A stretch of 64,000 bases of DNA, taken from contig NZ_JBFOHP010000002.1 of NCBI RefSeq assembly GCF_040907265.1, positions 5,394,001-5,458,000 on the forward strand. The letters run 5' to 3'. This DNA is from Streptomyces sclerotialus (lineage in GTDB: Bacteria; Actinomycetota; Actinomycetes; Streptomycetales; Streptomycetaceae). The position numbers were made by a program, and so were the translations under genes. Shown piece after piece: positions 1 through 8,432 of this stretch; the first letter of the stretch is position 1, and each line of letters opens with the position of its first letter. The notes under the pieces were generated by a model, which did no database searches, was not told the origin of the DNA, and was given only the letters and a program-made list of their open reading frames with translations.

Positions 1-1607
1 TGTGGGAGCTGTGGGACGGCACCCCTTGGCCGGGCCGGCTCGAACGGACGGCCCGGCGCGGCGGCGCCGCGGGCCGGAACGCCGACCGTGACCTGGACGC
101 GGTGGTCGCCCTCTTCGAGACCGCGGCGCGTGCCGAGGAGCGCACCGGCGGCCGCGGCGCCCTGAACTTCCTGGAGGAGCTGGACAACCAGGACATCGCG
201 GCCGACACGCTGACCCGCCGTACGGTGCGGCCGGACGCGGTACGGCTGATGACCGCGCACCGCTCCAAGGGCCTGGAGTGGCGTCTCGTCGTGGTCGCCG
301 GCGTGCAGGAAGGCCTCTGGCCCGACCTGCGCCGCCGCGGCTCACTCCTGGAGGCCGACCGGATCGGCCGGGACGGCATCGCCGCACCGCTCACCCCGGG
401 GGCGCTGCTCGCCGAGGAACGCCGGCTGTTCTACGTGGCGGCGACCCGTGCCCGGGAGCGCCTCGTCGTCACCGCCGTGAAGGCCGCGGCCGACGACGGG
501 GACCAGCCCTCCCGCTTCCTCACCGAGTTCGGCGTCGACCCGGTCGACGTCACCGGACGCCCGCGCCGCCCGCTCTCGGTGGCCGCGCTCGTCGCCGAGC
601 TGCGCGCCACCGTCGTCGACCCCGCGGCCTCCGAAGCACTGCGAACGGCCGCCGTGGAGCGGCTCGCCAGACTGGCCGCGCTCCGGGACGACGAGGGCCG
701 CCCCCTGGTGCCCGCCGCACACCCGTACCGCTGGTGGGGCCTGTACGAGCCGACGCACAGCTCGGTACCGCTGCGCGACCGGGACAGGCCCGTGGCCCTC
801 TCGGGCAGCGCCCTCGACCAGCTCGCGAACGCCTGCGCGCTCCAGTGGTTCCTGGGCCGGGAGGTCAAGGCGGACGCGCCCGCGACCGCCGCGCAGGGCT
901 TCGGCAACGTGGTGCACGTGCTGGCCGACGAGGTCGCCTCCGGGCGCACCCCGGCGGACCTCGCCGTCCTGATGGAGCGGCTGGACTCCGTGTGGGACGC
1001 GCTCGCCTTCGACGCGCCGTGGAAGTCGCGCCAGGAGAAGGACAGCGCACGCGCCGCCCTGGAGCGCTTCCTGCGCTGGCACGTCATGGAGCGCGAGACG
1101 CTCGGCCGCGACACGGTCGCCACCGAGCACGGCTTCGACGTCACTCTGGAGGCCGGTGCGGCGGGGGAGTACGCGGTCCGCATCCGCGGCAGCATGGACC
1201 GCGTCGAGACCGACGCGGACGGCCGTGCGTACGTCGTGGACTTCAAGACGGGCAAGAGCAGGCCGACCGGCCCCGAGGTGGCCCGGCACCCGCAGCTCGC
1301 CGTGTACCAGCTCGCGGTGCGTGAGGGAGCCGTCGACGAGGTCTTCGGGGGCCGCACCCCGGAGCCCGGTGGCGCGGAGCTGGTGCACCTGCGTCAGGGT
1401 GCCCCGAAGAAGGACGGCGGCGACGCCCTCCCCGTGGTGCAGGCCCAGCAGCCCCTGGAAGGCGAATGGGTGGCGGAGCTGCTGGCCACCGCCGCCGGCC
1501 GGGTCCTGGAGGAGCGCTTCGTCCCCTCGACCGGTAAGCACTGCACGCACTGCGCCTTCAAGAGCTCCTGCTCGGCGCGGCCCGAAGGGCAGCACGTCGT
1601 CGAGTGA
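1..1607 (+). CDS. adnA: RecB-like helicase-nuclease, C-terminal part (AdnA-like)
   Basis: Partial gene: the frame is open from the left edge (first full codon at base 3), so the N-terminal motor with its Walker A lies outside. Late UvrD-type helicase motifs are visible (MTAHRSKGLEW near base 250, LFYVAATRARERL near 428). A C-terminal PD-(D/E)XK nuclease has VVDFKTGKSRP near 1236 and QLAVYQLAV. A Cys in NACALQWF plus a terminal CxxCx5C (CTHCAFKSSC) look like the four ligands of an AddB/Cas4-type Fe-S cluster. It precedes a second helicase-nuclease, as AdnA precedes AdnB in mycobacteria, where the pair resects double-strand breaks. The adnA assignment rests on position and domains, so the symbol is provisional. 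Confidence 0.88.
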   Translation, partial: WELWDGTPWPGRLERTARRGGAAGRNADRDLDAVVALFETAARAEERTGGRGALNFLEELDNQDIAADTLTRRTVRPDAVRLMTAHRSKGLEWRLVVVAGVQEGLWPDLRRRGSLLEADRIGRDGIAAPLTPGALLAEERRLFYVAATRARERLVVTAVKAAADDGDQPSRFLTEFGVDPVDVTGRPRRPLSVAALVAELRATVVDPAASEALRTAAVERLARLAALRDDEGRPLVPAAHPYRWWGLYEPTHSSVPLRDRDRPVALSGSALDQLANACALQWFLGREVKADAPATAAQGFGNVVHVLADEVASGRTPADLAVLMERLDSVWDALAFDAPWKSRQEKDSARAALERFLRWHVMERETLGRDTVATEHGFDVTLEAGAAGEYAVRIRGSMDRVETDADGRAYVVDFKTGKSRPTGPEVARHPQLAVYQLAVREGAVDEVFGGRTPEPGGAELVHLRQGAPKKDGGDALPVVQAQQPLEGEWVAELLATAAGRVLEERFVPSTGKHCTHCAFKSSCSARPEGQHVVE

Positions 1608-1727
1608 CGGCCCGTCCCGGGAATGACGAGCTGCCCCGGTGGCGGTCCCTCCTGGGTGGCGGTTCGCCCCTGGGTTTCGGTCCGCCCCACTGACCGGCCG
1701 TTTTGCCCTGTTGTCAGTGCCGCCCGT

Positions 1728-1741
1728 TACCGTCTCGGACG
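1728..1741 (+). promoter_or_regulatory. candidate leaderless promoter of the second helicase
   Basis: TTGCCC (1703-1708), 19 bp, TACCGT (1728-1733), then 7 nt to GTG at 1741. No Shine-Dalgarno sequence is visible, so the transcript may start at the GTG itself. Inferred from spacing only. Confidence 0.4.
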
Positions 1742-4700
1742 TGTCCGCGCGCATCACCGACCCCGAACAGCTCAAGGAGCTGCTGGGCATCCCGTTCACC
1801 CCGGAGCAGCTGGCCTGCATCACGGCGCCCCCCGCTCCGCAGGTGATCGTGGCCGGCGCCGGGTCCGGCAAGACGACGGTCATGGCCGCGCGGGTGGTGT
1901 GGCTGGTGGGCACCGGGCAGGTCGCCCCCGAGCAGGTCCTCGGCCTGACGTTCACGAACAAGGCCGCGGGAGAGCTGGCCGAGCGGGTCCGCGCCGCCCT
2001 GCTCGCGGCCGGCGTGACCGAGCCCGACCCGGCACCGCCCGGCCACGGGAGCGCCGCGGACGACGCGCCCGGCGAGCCCCGCATCTCCACGTACCACGCC
2101 TTCGCCGGCCAGCTCCTGAAGGACCACGGGCTGCGCATCGGTGTCGAGCCCAGCGCCCGGCTGCTCGCCGACGCCACCCGCTTCCAGCTCGCCGCCCGGG
2201 TGCTGCGCGAGGCGCCGGGCCCGTATCCCGCGCTCACCACCTCGCTGCCCAGCCTCGTGGAGGACCTGCTCGCCCTCGACGGTGAGCTGGCCGAGCACCT
2301 CGTCGCCCCGGAGGAGCTGCGCGCGTACGACACCCGGCTGCTCGCCGAGCTCGGCGCCGCCAAGCTGAGCAACGCCGAGCTGCGCAAGGTCCCCGAGGCG
2401 GTGCGCGGCCGCCTGGAGCTGCTCGACCTCGTCTGCGCGTACCGGAGCGAGAAGCGCCGCCGCGACCTCCTCGACTTCGGCGACCAGATCGCCCTCTCCG
2501 CCACGCTCGCCACCACACGCGCCGAGGTGGGGCGGCTGCTGCGCGAGGAGTTCGCCGTCGTCCTCCTGGACGAGTACCAGGACACCTCGGTGGCCCAGCG
2601 GCTGCTGCTCTCCGGGCTCTTCGGCGGGGGCACAGGCCACGCCGTCACCGCCGTGGGCGACCCCTGCCAGGCCATCTACGGCTGGCGCGGCGCCTCCGTG
2701 GCGAACCTCGACGACTTCCCCCGGCACTTCCCGTTCGCCGACGGCAGCCCGGCGCGCCGCTTCGCGCTCAGCGAGAACCGCCGCAGCGGCGGCCGTCTCC
2801 TGGACCTCGCCAACGGCCTGGCCGCCCCCCTGCGCGAGCGCCACGAAGGCGTCGAAGCGCTGCGCCCGGCCCCCGGTGCCGAGCGCGACGGCGTCGTGCG
2901 CTGCGCCCTGCTGCCCACCCACGCCGACGAGATGCGCTGGCTCGCCGACTCCCTCGCCCACCTCGTCCGCACGGGCACACCGCCCGGCGAGATCGCCGTC
3001 CTGTGCCGCACGGCCGGCGACTTCGCCCGCATCCAGGGCGAGCTGGTCGCCCGCGACGTCCCCGTGGAGGTCGTCGGCCTCTCCGGGCTGCTGCACCTCC
3101 CCGAAGTCGCCGACCTGGTCGCCGTCTGCGAGGTGCTGCAGGACCCCACGGCCAACGCCGCCCTGGTCCGCCTGCTGATCGGGCCCCGCTGGCGCATCGG
3201 CCCCCGGGACCTCGCCCTGCTCGGCCGCCTCGCCCGTACGCTCGTCCACCGCGACGAGCCCTCCGACGACCCCGAGCGGCGCCTCGCCGAGGCCGTCGAG
3301 GGCACCGACCCGGCCGAGGTGATCTCGCTCGCCGACGCCCTGGACACGTTCCTCGGGGCGGACGGCGGCGCTTCCGGGGAGGACGAGCCGGGAGCCGGGC
3401 TGCCCTTCTCGGCCGCCGCGCGGGTCCGCTTCGCCCACCTCGCCGCCGAGCTCCGTGAGCTGCGCCGCTCCCTCGGCGACCCTCTGATGGACGTCCTGCA
3501 CCGCGTCCTGGCCACCACGGGGCTCGACGTCGAGCTCTCCGCCTCACCGCACGCCCTGGCGGCCCGCCGCCGCGAGACCCTGGGATCCTTCCTCGACATC
3601 GCGGCGGGGTTCGCGGCCCTGGACGGCGAGGCCACGCTGCTGGCCTTCCTCGGGTTCCTCCGTACGGCCGTGCAGCACGAGAAGGGCCTGGACAGCTCCC
3701 TCCCGGGCGGGGAGAACACCGTCAAGGTGCTGACCGCGCACAAGTCCAAGGGCCTGGAGTGGGACGTGGTCGCCGTCCCCGGGCTGGTCGAGAAGCAGTT
3801 CCCCAGCAGCCAGGCCCGCGAGTCCTGGACCAGCCAGGCCAAGGTGCTGCCGCACGCCCTGCGTGGCGACGCCGACACCCTCCCCGACGTACAGGAATGG
3901 GACAGCCGCGGCCTGAAGGCCTTCAAGGAGGCGATGAAGGACCACCAGGCCACCGAGGAGCTGCGCCTCGGGTACGTCACCTTCACCCGCCCGCGCTCCC
4001 TGCTGCTCGGCTCCGGCCACTGGTGGGGCCCCGACCAGAAGAGGCCCCGCGGCCCGTCCGCCTTCCTGGACGCGCTGCGCGCGCACTGCGAGGCGGGGTA
4101 CGGCGAGATCGAGGAATGGGCCGACCCGCCCGAGGAGGACGCGGAGAACCCCGCCCTCGTGGCCGCGGCCGACGACGCCGCGGGGGAGTGGCCGCTCCCG
4201 CTGGACCCGGAGGCGATGGCCCGGCGCCGCGCGGCAGCGCAAGCGGTACTGGACCGGGTGCAGCGCCTGGAGTCCGGCACGGAGCCGGCCGGGACGGGCC
4301 CCTCCGGGCCGCCGGACGACCCGGAGTGGCCGCCGGCCGAGGAGCTCGCGTACGAGGACGAGGAGATGTACGGCGACCCGTACGGCGAGGACGCGGAGGC
4401 GTCCGGCGACCCGTACGGCGTGGACGAGGCGTACGGCGAGGACGCGGAGGCGTCCGGCGACCCGTACGGCGCTCCGTACGACGCCTCGCACCCGGGCCAC
4501 CCCGGGCGCGCAGTGCCCGGCCGCCCCGTCCCTTCCGTCCCCGCCGCCCGCGACGGCGACGCGGCGGACGCGAGGGCCGCGCTGCTCCCCGAGGAGCGGC
4601 GGACCGTCGCGTCCTGGGACCGCGACCTCGACGCGCTGGCGGGGGAGCTGCGCCGGTCCCGGGCGCGCGTCCAGGACGTGCCGCTGCCGTCCTCGCTCAG

Positions 4701-5421
4701 TGCCTCGCAGATCATGCGGCTGGCCGCCGACCCGGAGGGCTTCGCGCGCGAGCTGGCCCGGCCGATGCCGCGGCCTCCGCAGCCCGCCGCGCGCCGCGGT
4801 ACCCGCTTCCACGCCTGGATCGAGTCCCGCTTCGAGGAGCTGACGCTCCCGATGCTCGGCCCCGAGGAGCTGCCCGGCGCCGACGACGACGGGCCGGCCG
4901 GGGACGGCATCGCCGACGAGCGGGACCTCGCCGCACTCAAGGAGGCGTTCGCGCGCACCCCGTATGCGCGGCGCACGCCGTACAGGGTGGAGGTGCCGGT
5001 CCAGTTCACCCTGGCGGGCCGCGTCGTCCGGGGCCGCATCGACGCCGTCTACCGCCTCGACCCCGATCCTCGGGCGGCGGACGGTTACGACGGCCCCCGG
5101 TACGAGATCGTCGACTGGAAGACCGGCCGCACCCAGGACGCCGACCCGCTCCAGCTGGCCCTGTACCGGCTGGCCTGGGCCGAGCAGCGCGGTGTCCCGC
5201 TCGCCGCCGTGCGCGCCGCCTTCCTGTACGTACGCAGCGGTGAGGTGGTCCGGCCCGCCCGGCTCCCCGGCCGCCGTGAGCTGGAACGCATCCTGCTCGG
5301 CGAGCACCCGGACGGCGCGGCCGAAGCGGCCGCCACGGAGGGCGCGTACGACGCCGACCGGGCGTACCCGGCCGGTCAGGCAGGTGAGACCGGCGACCGT
5401 ACGACCCACACGGGCCGATAG
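1741..5421 (+). CDS. adnB: RecB-like helicase-nuclease (AdnB-like)
   Basis: About 1226 residues from GTG 1741; the frame is also open upstream to 1639, but 1741 fits the family N-terminus and a leaderless start. Walker A is VAGAGSGKTT (residues about 37-46), Walker B is LLDEYQDT (about 280), and later motifs include TAHKSKGLEW. The C-terminal nuclease shows GTRFHAWIE and IVDWKTGRTQ followed by QLALYRLAW. Unlike the upstream gene it has no terminal CxxC cluster. A low-complexity acidic linker near residues 860-910 contains two copies of a DPYGEDAEASG segment. Likely partner of the upstream protein in a heterodimeric double-strand-break end-resection motor; the partnership is inferred from mycobacterial AdnAB. 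Confidence 0.9.
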   Translation: MSARITDPEQLKELLGIPFTPEQLACITAPPAPQVIVAGAGSGKTTVMAARVVWLVGTGQVAPEQVLGLTFTNKAAGELAERVRAALLAAGVTEPDPAPPGHGSAADDAPGEPRISTYHAFAGQLLKDHGLRIGVEPSARLLADATRFQLAARVLREAPGPYPALTTSLPSLVEDLLALDGELAEHLVAPEELRAYDTRLLAELGAAKLSNAELRKVPEAVRGRLELLDLVCAYRSEKRRRDLLDFGDQIALSATLATTRAEVGRLLREEFAVVLLDEYQDTSVAQRLLLSGLFGGGTGHAVTAVGDPCQAIYGWRGASVANLDDFPRHFPFADGSPARRFALSENRRSGGRLLDLANGLAAPLRERHEGVEALRPAPGAERDGVVRCALLPTHADEMRWLADSLAHLVRTGTPPGEIAVLCRTAGDFARIQGELVARDVPVEVVGLSGLLHLPEVADLVAVCEVLQDPTANAALVRLLIGPRWRIGPRDLALLGRLARTLVHRDEPSDDPERRLAEAVEGTDPAEVISLADALDTFLGADGGASGEDEPGAGLPFSAAARVRFAHLAAELRELRRSLGDPLMDVLHRVLATTGLDVELSASPHALAARRRETLGSFLDIAAGFAALDGEATLLAFLGFLRTAVQHEKGLDSSLPGGENTVKVLTAHKSKGLEWDVVAVPGLVEKQFPSSQARESWTSQAKVLPHALRGDADTLPDVQEWDSRGLKAFKEAMKDHQATEELRLGYVTFTRPRSLLLGSGHWWGPDQKRPRGPSAFLDALRAHCEAGYGEIEEWADPPEEDAENPALVAAADDAAGEWPLPLDPEAMARRRAAAQAVLDRVQRLESGTEPAGTGPSGPPDDPEWPPAEELAYEDEEMYGDPYGEDAEASGDPYGVDEAYGEDAEASGDPYGAPYDASHPGHPGRAVPGRPVPSVPAARDGDAADARAALLPEERRTVASWDRDLDALAGELRRSRARVQDVPLPSSLSASQIMRLAADPEGFARELARPMPRPPQPAARRGTRFHAWIESRFEELTLPMLGPEELPGADDDGPAGDGIADERDLAALKEAFARTPYARRTPYRVEVPVQFTLAGRVVRGRIDAVYRLDPDPRAADGYDGPRYEIVDWKTGRTQDADPLQLALYRLAWAEQRGVPLAAVRAAFLYVRSGEVVRPARLPGRRELERILLGEHPDGAAEAAATEGAYDADRAYPAGQAGETGDRTTHTGR

Positions 5422-5431
5422 GCTCAGGGGT

Positions 5432-6832
5432 ATGAGCAGCACCCCGGACAGCGCTGTCCGCACGTACATCAGCAGCCGACGTGACGCCTTCCTCGACGAC
5501 CTCGGCGCCTGGCTGCGCATCCCCTCCGTGTCGGCCGATCCCGGCCACGCCCCCGATGTACGCCGCAGCGCCGAATGGCTCGTCGCGAAGCTCACCGAGA
5601 CCGGCTTCCCGACCGCCGAGATCTGGGAGACCGAGGGCCTGCCCGCGGTGTTCGCCGAGTGGCCGTCCGGGGACCCGGAAGCCCCCACCGTGCTGGTGTA
5701 CGGCCATCACGACGTGCAGCCCGCCGCCCTGGAGGACGGCTGGCGCACCGACCCCTTCGAGCCGCACACCGCCGACGGCAAGCTCTACGCGCGCGGCGCC
5801 GCCGACGACAAGGGCCAGGTCTTCTTCCACACCCTCGGGGTGCGGGCGCACCTCGCGGCCACCGGCCGTACCGCACCCGCCGTCAACCTCAAACTGATCG
5901 TCGAGGGCGAGGAGGAGTCCGGCTCGCCGAACTTCCCCGCGCTGATCACCCAGCACGCGCACCGCCTCGCGTGCGACGCGGTGATCGTCTCCGACACCGG
6001 TATGTGGGCGAAGGACACCCCGACCGTGTGTACGGGCATGCGCGGCCTCACCGACTGCCAGATCGACCTCTACGGCCCCGACCAGGACATCCACTCCGGC
6101 TCCTTCGGCGGCGCCGTGCCGAACCCGGCCACCGAGGCGGCCCGGCTGGCCGCCGCGCTGCATGACGAGGACCGCAGGGTCGCGATCCCCGGCTTCTACG
6201 ACGGTGTGATCGAGCTCACCGAACGGGAGCGGGAGCTCTTCGCCGAGCTGCCCTTCGACGAGGACGCGTGGCTGCGCACGGCGCACTCGCACGCCGCCCT
6301 CGGCGAGTCCGGCCACACGACCCTGGAGCGCATCTGGGCCCGCCCCACGGCCGAGGTCAACGGCATCGGCGGCGGCTACCAGGGCCCCGGCGGCAAGACC
6401 GTCGTGCCGTCCAGCGCGCAGTTGAAGCTCTCCTTCAGGCTGGTCGCCGGCCAGGACGCGGCCGCCGTCCAGCAGGCCGTACGCACCTGGGTCGCCGAAC
6501 GGCTGCCCGCCGGCATCCGGCACGACATCACCTTCTGGGGCGCCACCCGGCCCTGCCTGACCCCGCTGGACCACCCCGCCCTGCAGTCCGTCGCCCGCGC
6601 GATGGGCCGGGCCTTCGAGCAGAAGATCCGCTTCACCCGGGAGGGCGGCTCGGGGCCCGCCGCCGACCTCCAGGACGCCCTCGGCGCCCCGGTGCTCTTC
6701 CTCGGCATCTCCGTGCCGTCCGACGGCTGGCACGCGCCGAACGAGAAGGTCGAGCTGGACCTGCTCATGAAGGGCGTCGAGACCGCGGCGTACCTGTGGG
6801 GCGACCTGGCGGAGAACTGGCGCCCGGCATGA
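5432..6832 (+). CDS. M20-family metallodipeptidase
   Basis: 466 residues, ATG at 5432, only 10 bp after the helicase gene. M20 zinc-site motifs appear in order: YGHHDVQP (metal His, about residue 90), ARGAADDKGQ (bridging Asp), VEGEEESGS (catalytic Glu pair), SDTGMW, and a late His in GWHAPNE. This set is typical of cytosolic broad-specificity di/tripeptidases of the CNDP2 type. TAGGCT lies 7 nt before the ATG and there is no Shine-Dalgarno, suggesting a leaderless transcript separate from the helicase operon. The natural substrate is unknown. Confidence 0.93.
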   Translation: MSSTPDSAVRTYISSRRDAFLDDLGAWLRIPSVSADPGHAPDVRRSAEWLVAKLTETGFPTAEIWETEGLPAVFAEWPSGDPEAPTVLVYGHHDVQPAALEDGWRTDPFEPHTADGKLYARGAADDKGQVFFHTLGVRAHLAATGRTAPAVNLKLIVEGEEESGSPNFPALITQHAHRLACDAVIVSDTGMWAKDTPTVCTGMRGLTDCQIDLYGPDQDIHSGSFGGAVPNPATEAARLAAALHDEDRRVAIPGFYDGVIELTERERELFAELPFDEDAWLRTAHSHAALGESGHTTLERIWARPTAEVNGIGGGYQGPGGKTVVPSSAQLKLSFRLVAGQDAAAVQQAVRTWVAERLPAGIRHDITFWGATRPCLTPLDHPALQSVARAMGRAFEQKIRFTREGGSGPAADLQDALGAPVLFLGISVPSDGWHAPNEKVELDLLMKGVETAAYLWGDLAENWRPA

Positions 6833-6923
6833 CCCGACCTCCGCGGCCACGGCCCCCAGCCGCGCCGCGCCCCGCATACGTACGCAGCCCGCACTTCTCG
6901 CATAGGGGGAGTTGGAAACACCA

Positions 6924-7859
6924 GTGACCACCCGGATCGATCACGACGCACACCGGCCCATCACCTTCAGCGCCGACAGCGGCATCGACCGCAGCGCGCA
7001 TCACCGACTCGACGAGGCATGGCTCGCCGCGGCGTGGAGCCACCCGACGACGCGCGTCTTCGTGGTCTCCGGCGGTCAGGCGCTGGTGGACGACACCCCT
7101 GACGGCCGCACCGAACTGGTCATGACGCCCTCCTTCGAGGCGCCGATGACCGAGACCCACCGCTACTACCTCGGCCAGGACGAGGACGGGGTCCGCTACT
7201 TCGCGCTGCAGAAGGACTCGCTGCCGGGGCGCATGGACCAGTCGGCGCGCCCCGCGGGGCTGCGGGAGGCGGGTCTGCTGCTGTCCGAGCGTGACGCCGG
7301 TCTGCTCGTGCACGCCGTGGCCCTGGAGAACTGGCAGCGGCTGCACCGCTTCTGCTCGCGCTGCGGCGAGCGCACGGTCATCGCGGCGGCGGGCCACATC
7401 CGCCGCTGCCCGGCCTGCGGCGCCGAGCACTACCCGCGTACGGACCCGGCCGTGATCATGCTCGTCACGGACGAGGAGGACCGCGCGCTCCTGGGCCGCC
7501 AGGTGCACTGGCCCGAAGGCCGGTTCTCCACGCTTGCCGGCTTCGTGGAGCCGGGCGAGTCCATCGAGCAGTCGGTACGGCGCGAGGTCTACGAAGAGGC
7601 CGGTGTGGTCGTCGGGGACGTCGAGTACGTCGCCAGCCAGCCCTGGCCCTTCCCCTCCAGCCTGATGCTCGGCTTCATGGCCCGCGCCACGCGGCCCGAG
7701 ATCCAGGTGGACGGCGAGGAGATCGAGGAGGCCCGCTGGTTCTCCCGCGAGGACCTGCGTGAGGCCTTCGAGTCGGGCGAGGTGCTGCCGCCGTACGGCA
7801 TCTCCATCGCCGCCCGGCTGATCGAGCTCTGGTACGGGAAGCCGCTGCCGAAGCCGTAG
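6924..7859 (+). CDS. nudC: NAD(+) diphosphatase / NADH pyrophosphatase
   Basis: 311 residues from GTG 6924, preceded by GGGGGAG; a TTG at 6912 is in frame but abuts the Shine-Dalgarno. A zinc ribbon (CSRCG ... CPACG, about residues 145-170) precedes a complete Nudix box (GFVEPGESIEQSVRREVYEE) and the NudC-specific SQPWPFPSS motif. The family hydrolyses NAD(H) and removes NAD caps from RNA. Mycobacterial nudC also lies next to mrx1 and uvrD2, so the neighbourhood is conserved. A strong bidirectional terminator follows. Confidence 0.95.
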   Translation: MTTRIDHDAHRPITFSADSGIDRSAHHRLDEAWLAAAWSHPTTRVFVVSGGQALVDDTPDGRTELVMTPSFEAPMTETHRYYLGQDEDGVRYFALQKDSLPGRMDQSARPAGLREAGLLLSERDAGLLVHAVALENWQRLHRFCSRCGERTVIAAAGHIRRCPACGAEHYPRTDPAVIMLVTDEEDRALLGRQVHWPEGRFSTLAGFVEPGESIEQSVRREVYEEAGVVVGDVEYVASQPWPFPSSLMLGFMARATRPEIQVDGEEIEEARWFSREDLREAFESGEVLPPYGISIAARLIELWYGKPLPKP

Positions 7860-7868
7860 GCTGCCGCG

Positions 7869-7919
7869 GTCATGCGGAAGGGCCGGCACCCCCAGGGGGT
7901 GCCGGCCCTTCCGCATGAC
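7869..7919. terminator. bidirectional terminator between nudC and mycoredoxin gene
   Basis: Perfect inverted repeat, arms 7869-7893 and 7895-7919 centred on 7894 (the innermost bases form the loop). It separates two convergent genes and should work on both strands. Confidence 0.9.
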
Positions 7920-7951
7920 CGGTCTCACAGCGTGCCCGCTGAGCCGCGGTC

Positions 7952-8209
7952 TCAGACGCCGAGCTTCTCCTTGATCCACTTCAGCGGCGGGTTGCCCATC
8001 GCGTGCTGCTCGTCACCGCCCTCGGGGACCACCACGACCGTCGGCACGAGCTGGTTGCCGCCGTTGACGCTCTCCACGTACTTCGCCGACTCCGGGTCCT
8101 GCTCGATGTTGATCTCGGTGTACGCGATGCCCTCGCGGTCCATCTGGCCCTTGAGCCGACGGCAGTAACCGCACCAGGTGGTGCTGTACATCGTGACAGT
8201 GCCCGCCAT
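7952..8209 (-). CDS. mrx1: mycoredoxin-like glutaredoxin
   Basis: 85 residues with a thioredoxin fold and active site WCGYC near residue 12, a cis-proline segment (LVPTVVV) and a C-terminal KEKLGV. Mycoredoxins use mycothiol, the actinobacterial low-molecular-weight thiol, to reduce S-mycothiolated proteins. An AAGGAG lies upstream of the ATG. The gene is adjacent to uvrD2 and nudC as in mycobacteria (Rv3198A). Mycothiol specificity is inferred from taxon and motif. Confidence 0.88.
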   Translation of the reverse strand: MAGTVTMYSTTWCGYCRRLKGQMDREGIAYTEINIEQDPESAKYVESVNGGNQLVPTVVVVPEGGDEQHAMGNPPLKWIKEKLGV

Positions 8210-8432
8210 GAGTCTCGCGCTCCTTCTAGCTGTTCAGCTTGCTGCTGCTCGGCGTGGCCCCGGCGTTCTGCCGCGACCGCAGTGGTTCAACGCGCACTTA
8301 CCCCGGACCATTCCCGGACTTCCGGCGCCGGCACTCCCGGCCTCTTCCGGGGCTCGCGTATTCGTACGACCACCGAGCCGCGGCTGTGGACAACATTCCC
8401 GGCCGCCGCCGCGGACCTGGCAGCATGGCGGG

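Noticed and set aside
8385..8393. DnaA box-like TTGTCCACA (minus strand), with others at 16126-16134 and 59592-59600
   Set aside because: Single, widely separated boxes without clustering or a dnaA/dnaN context; not an origin.
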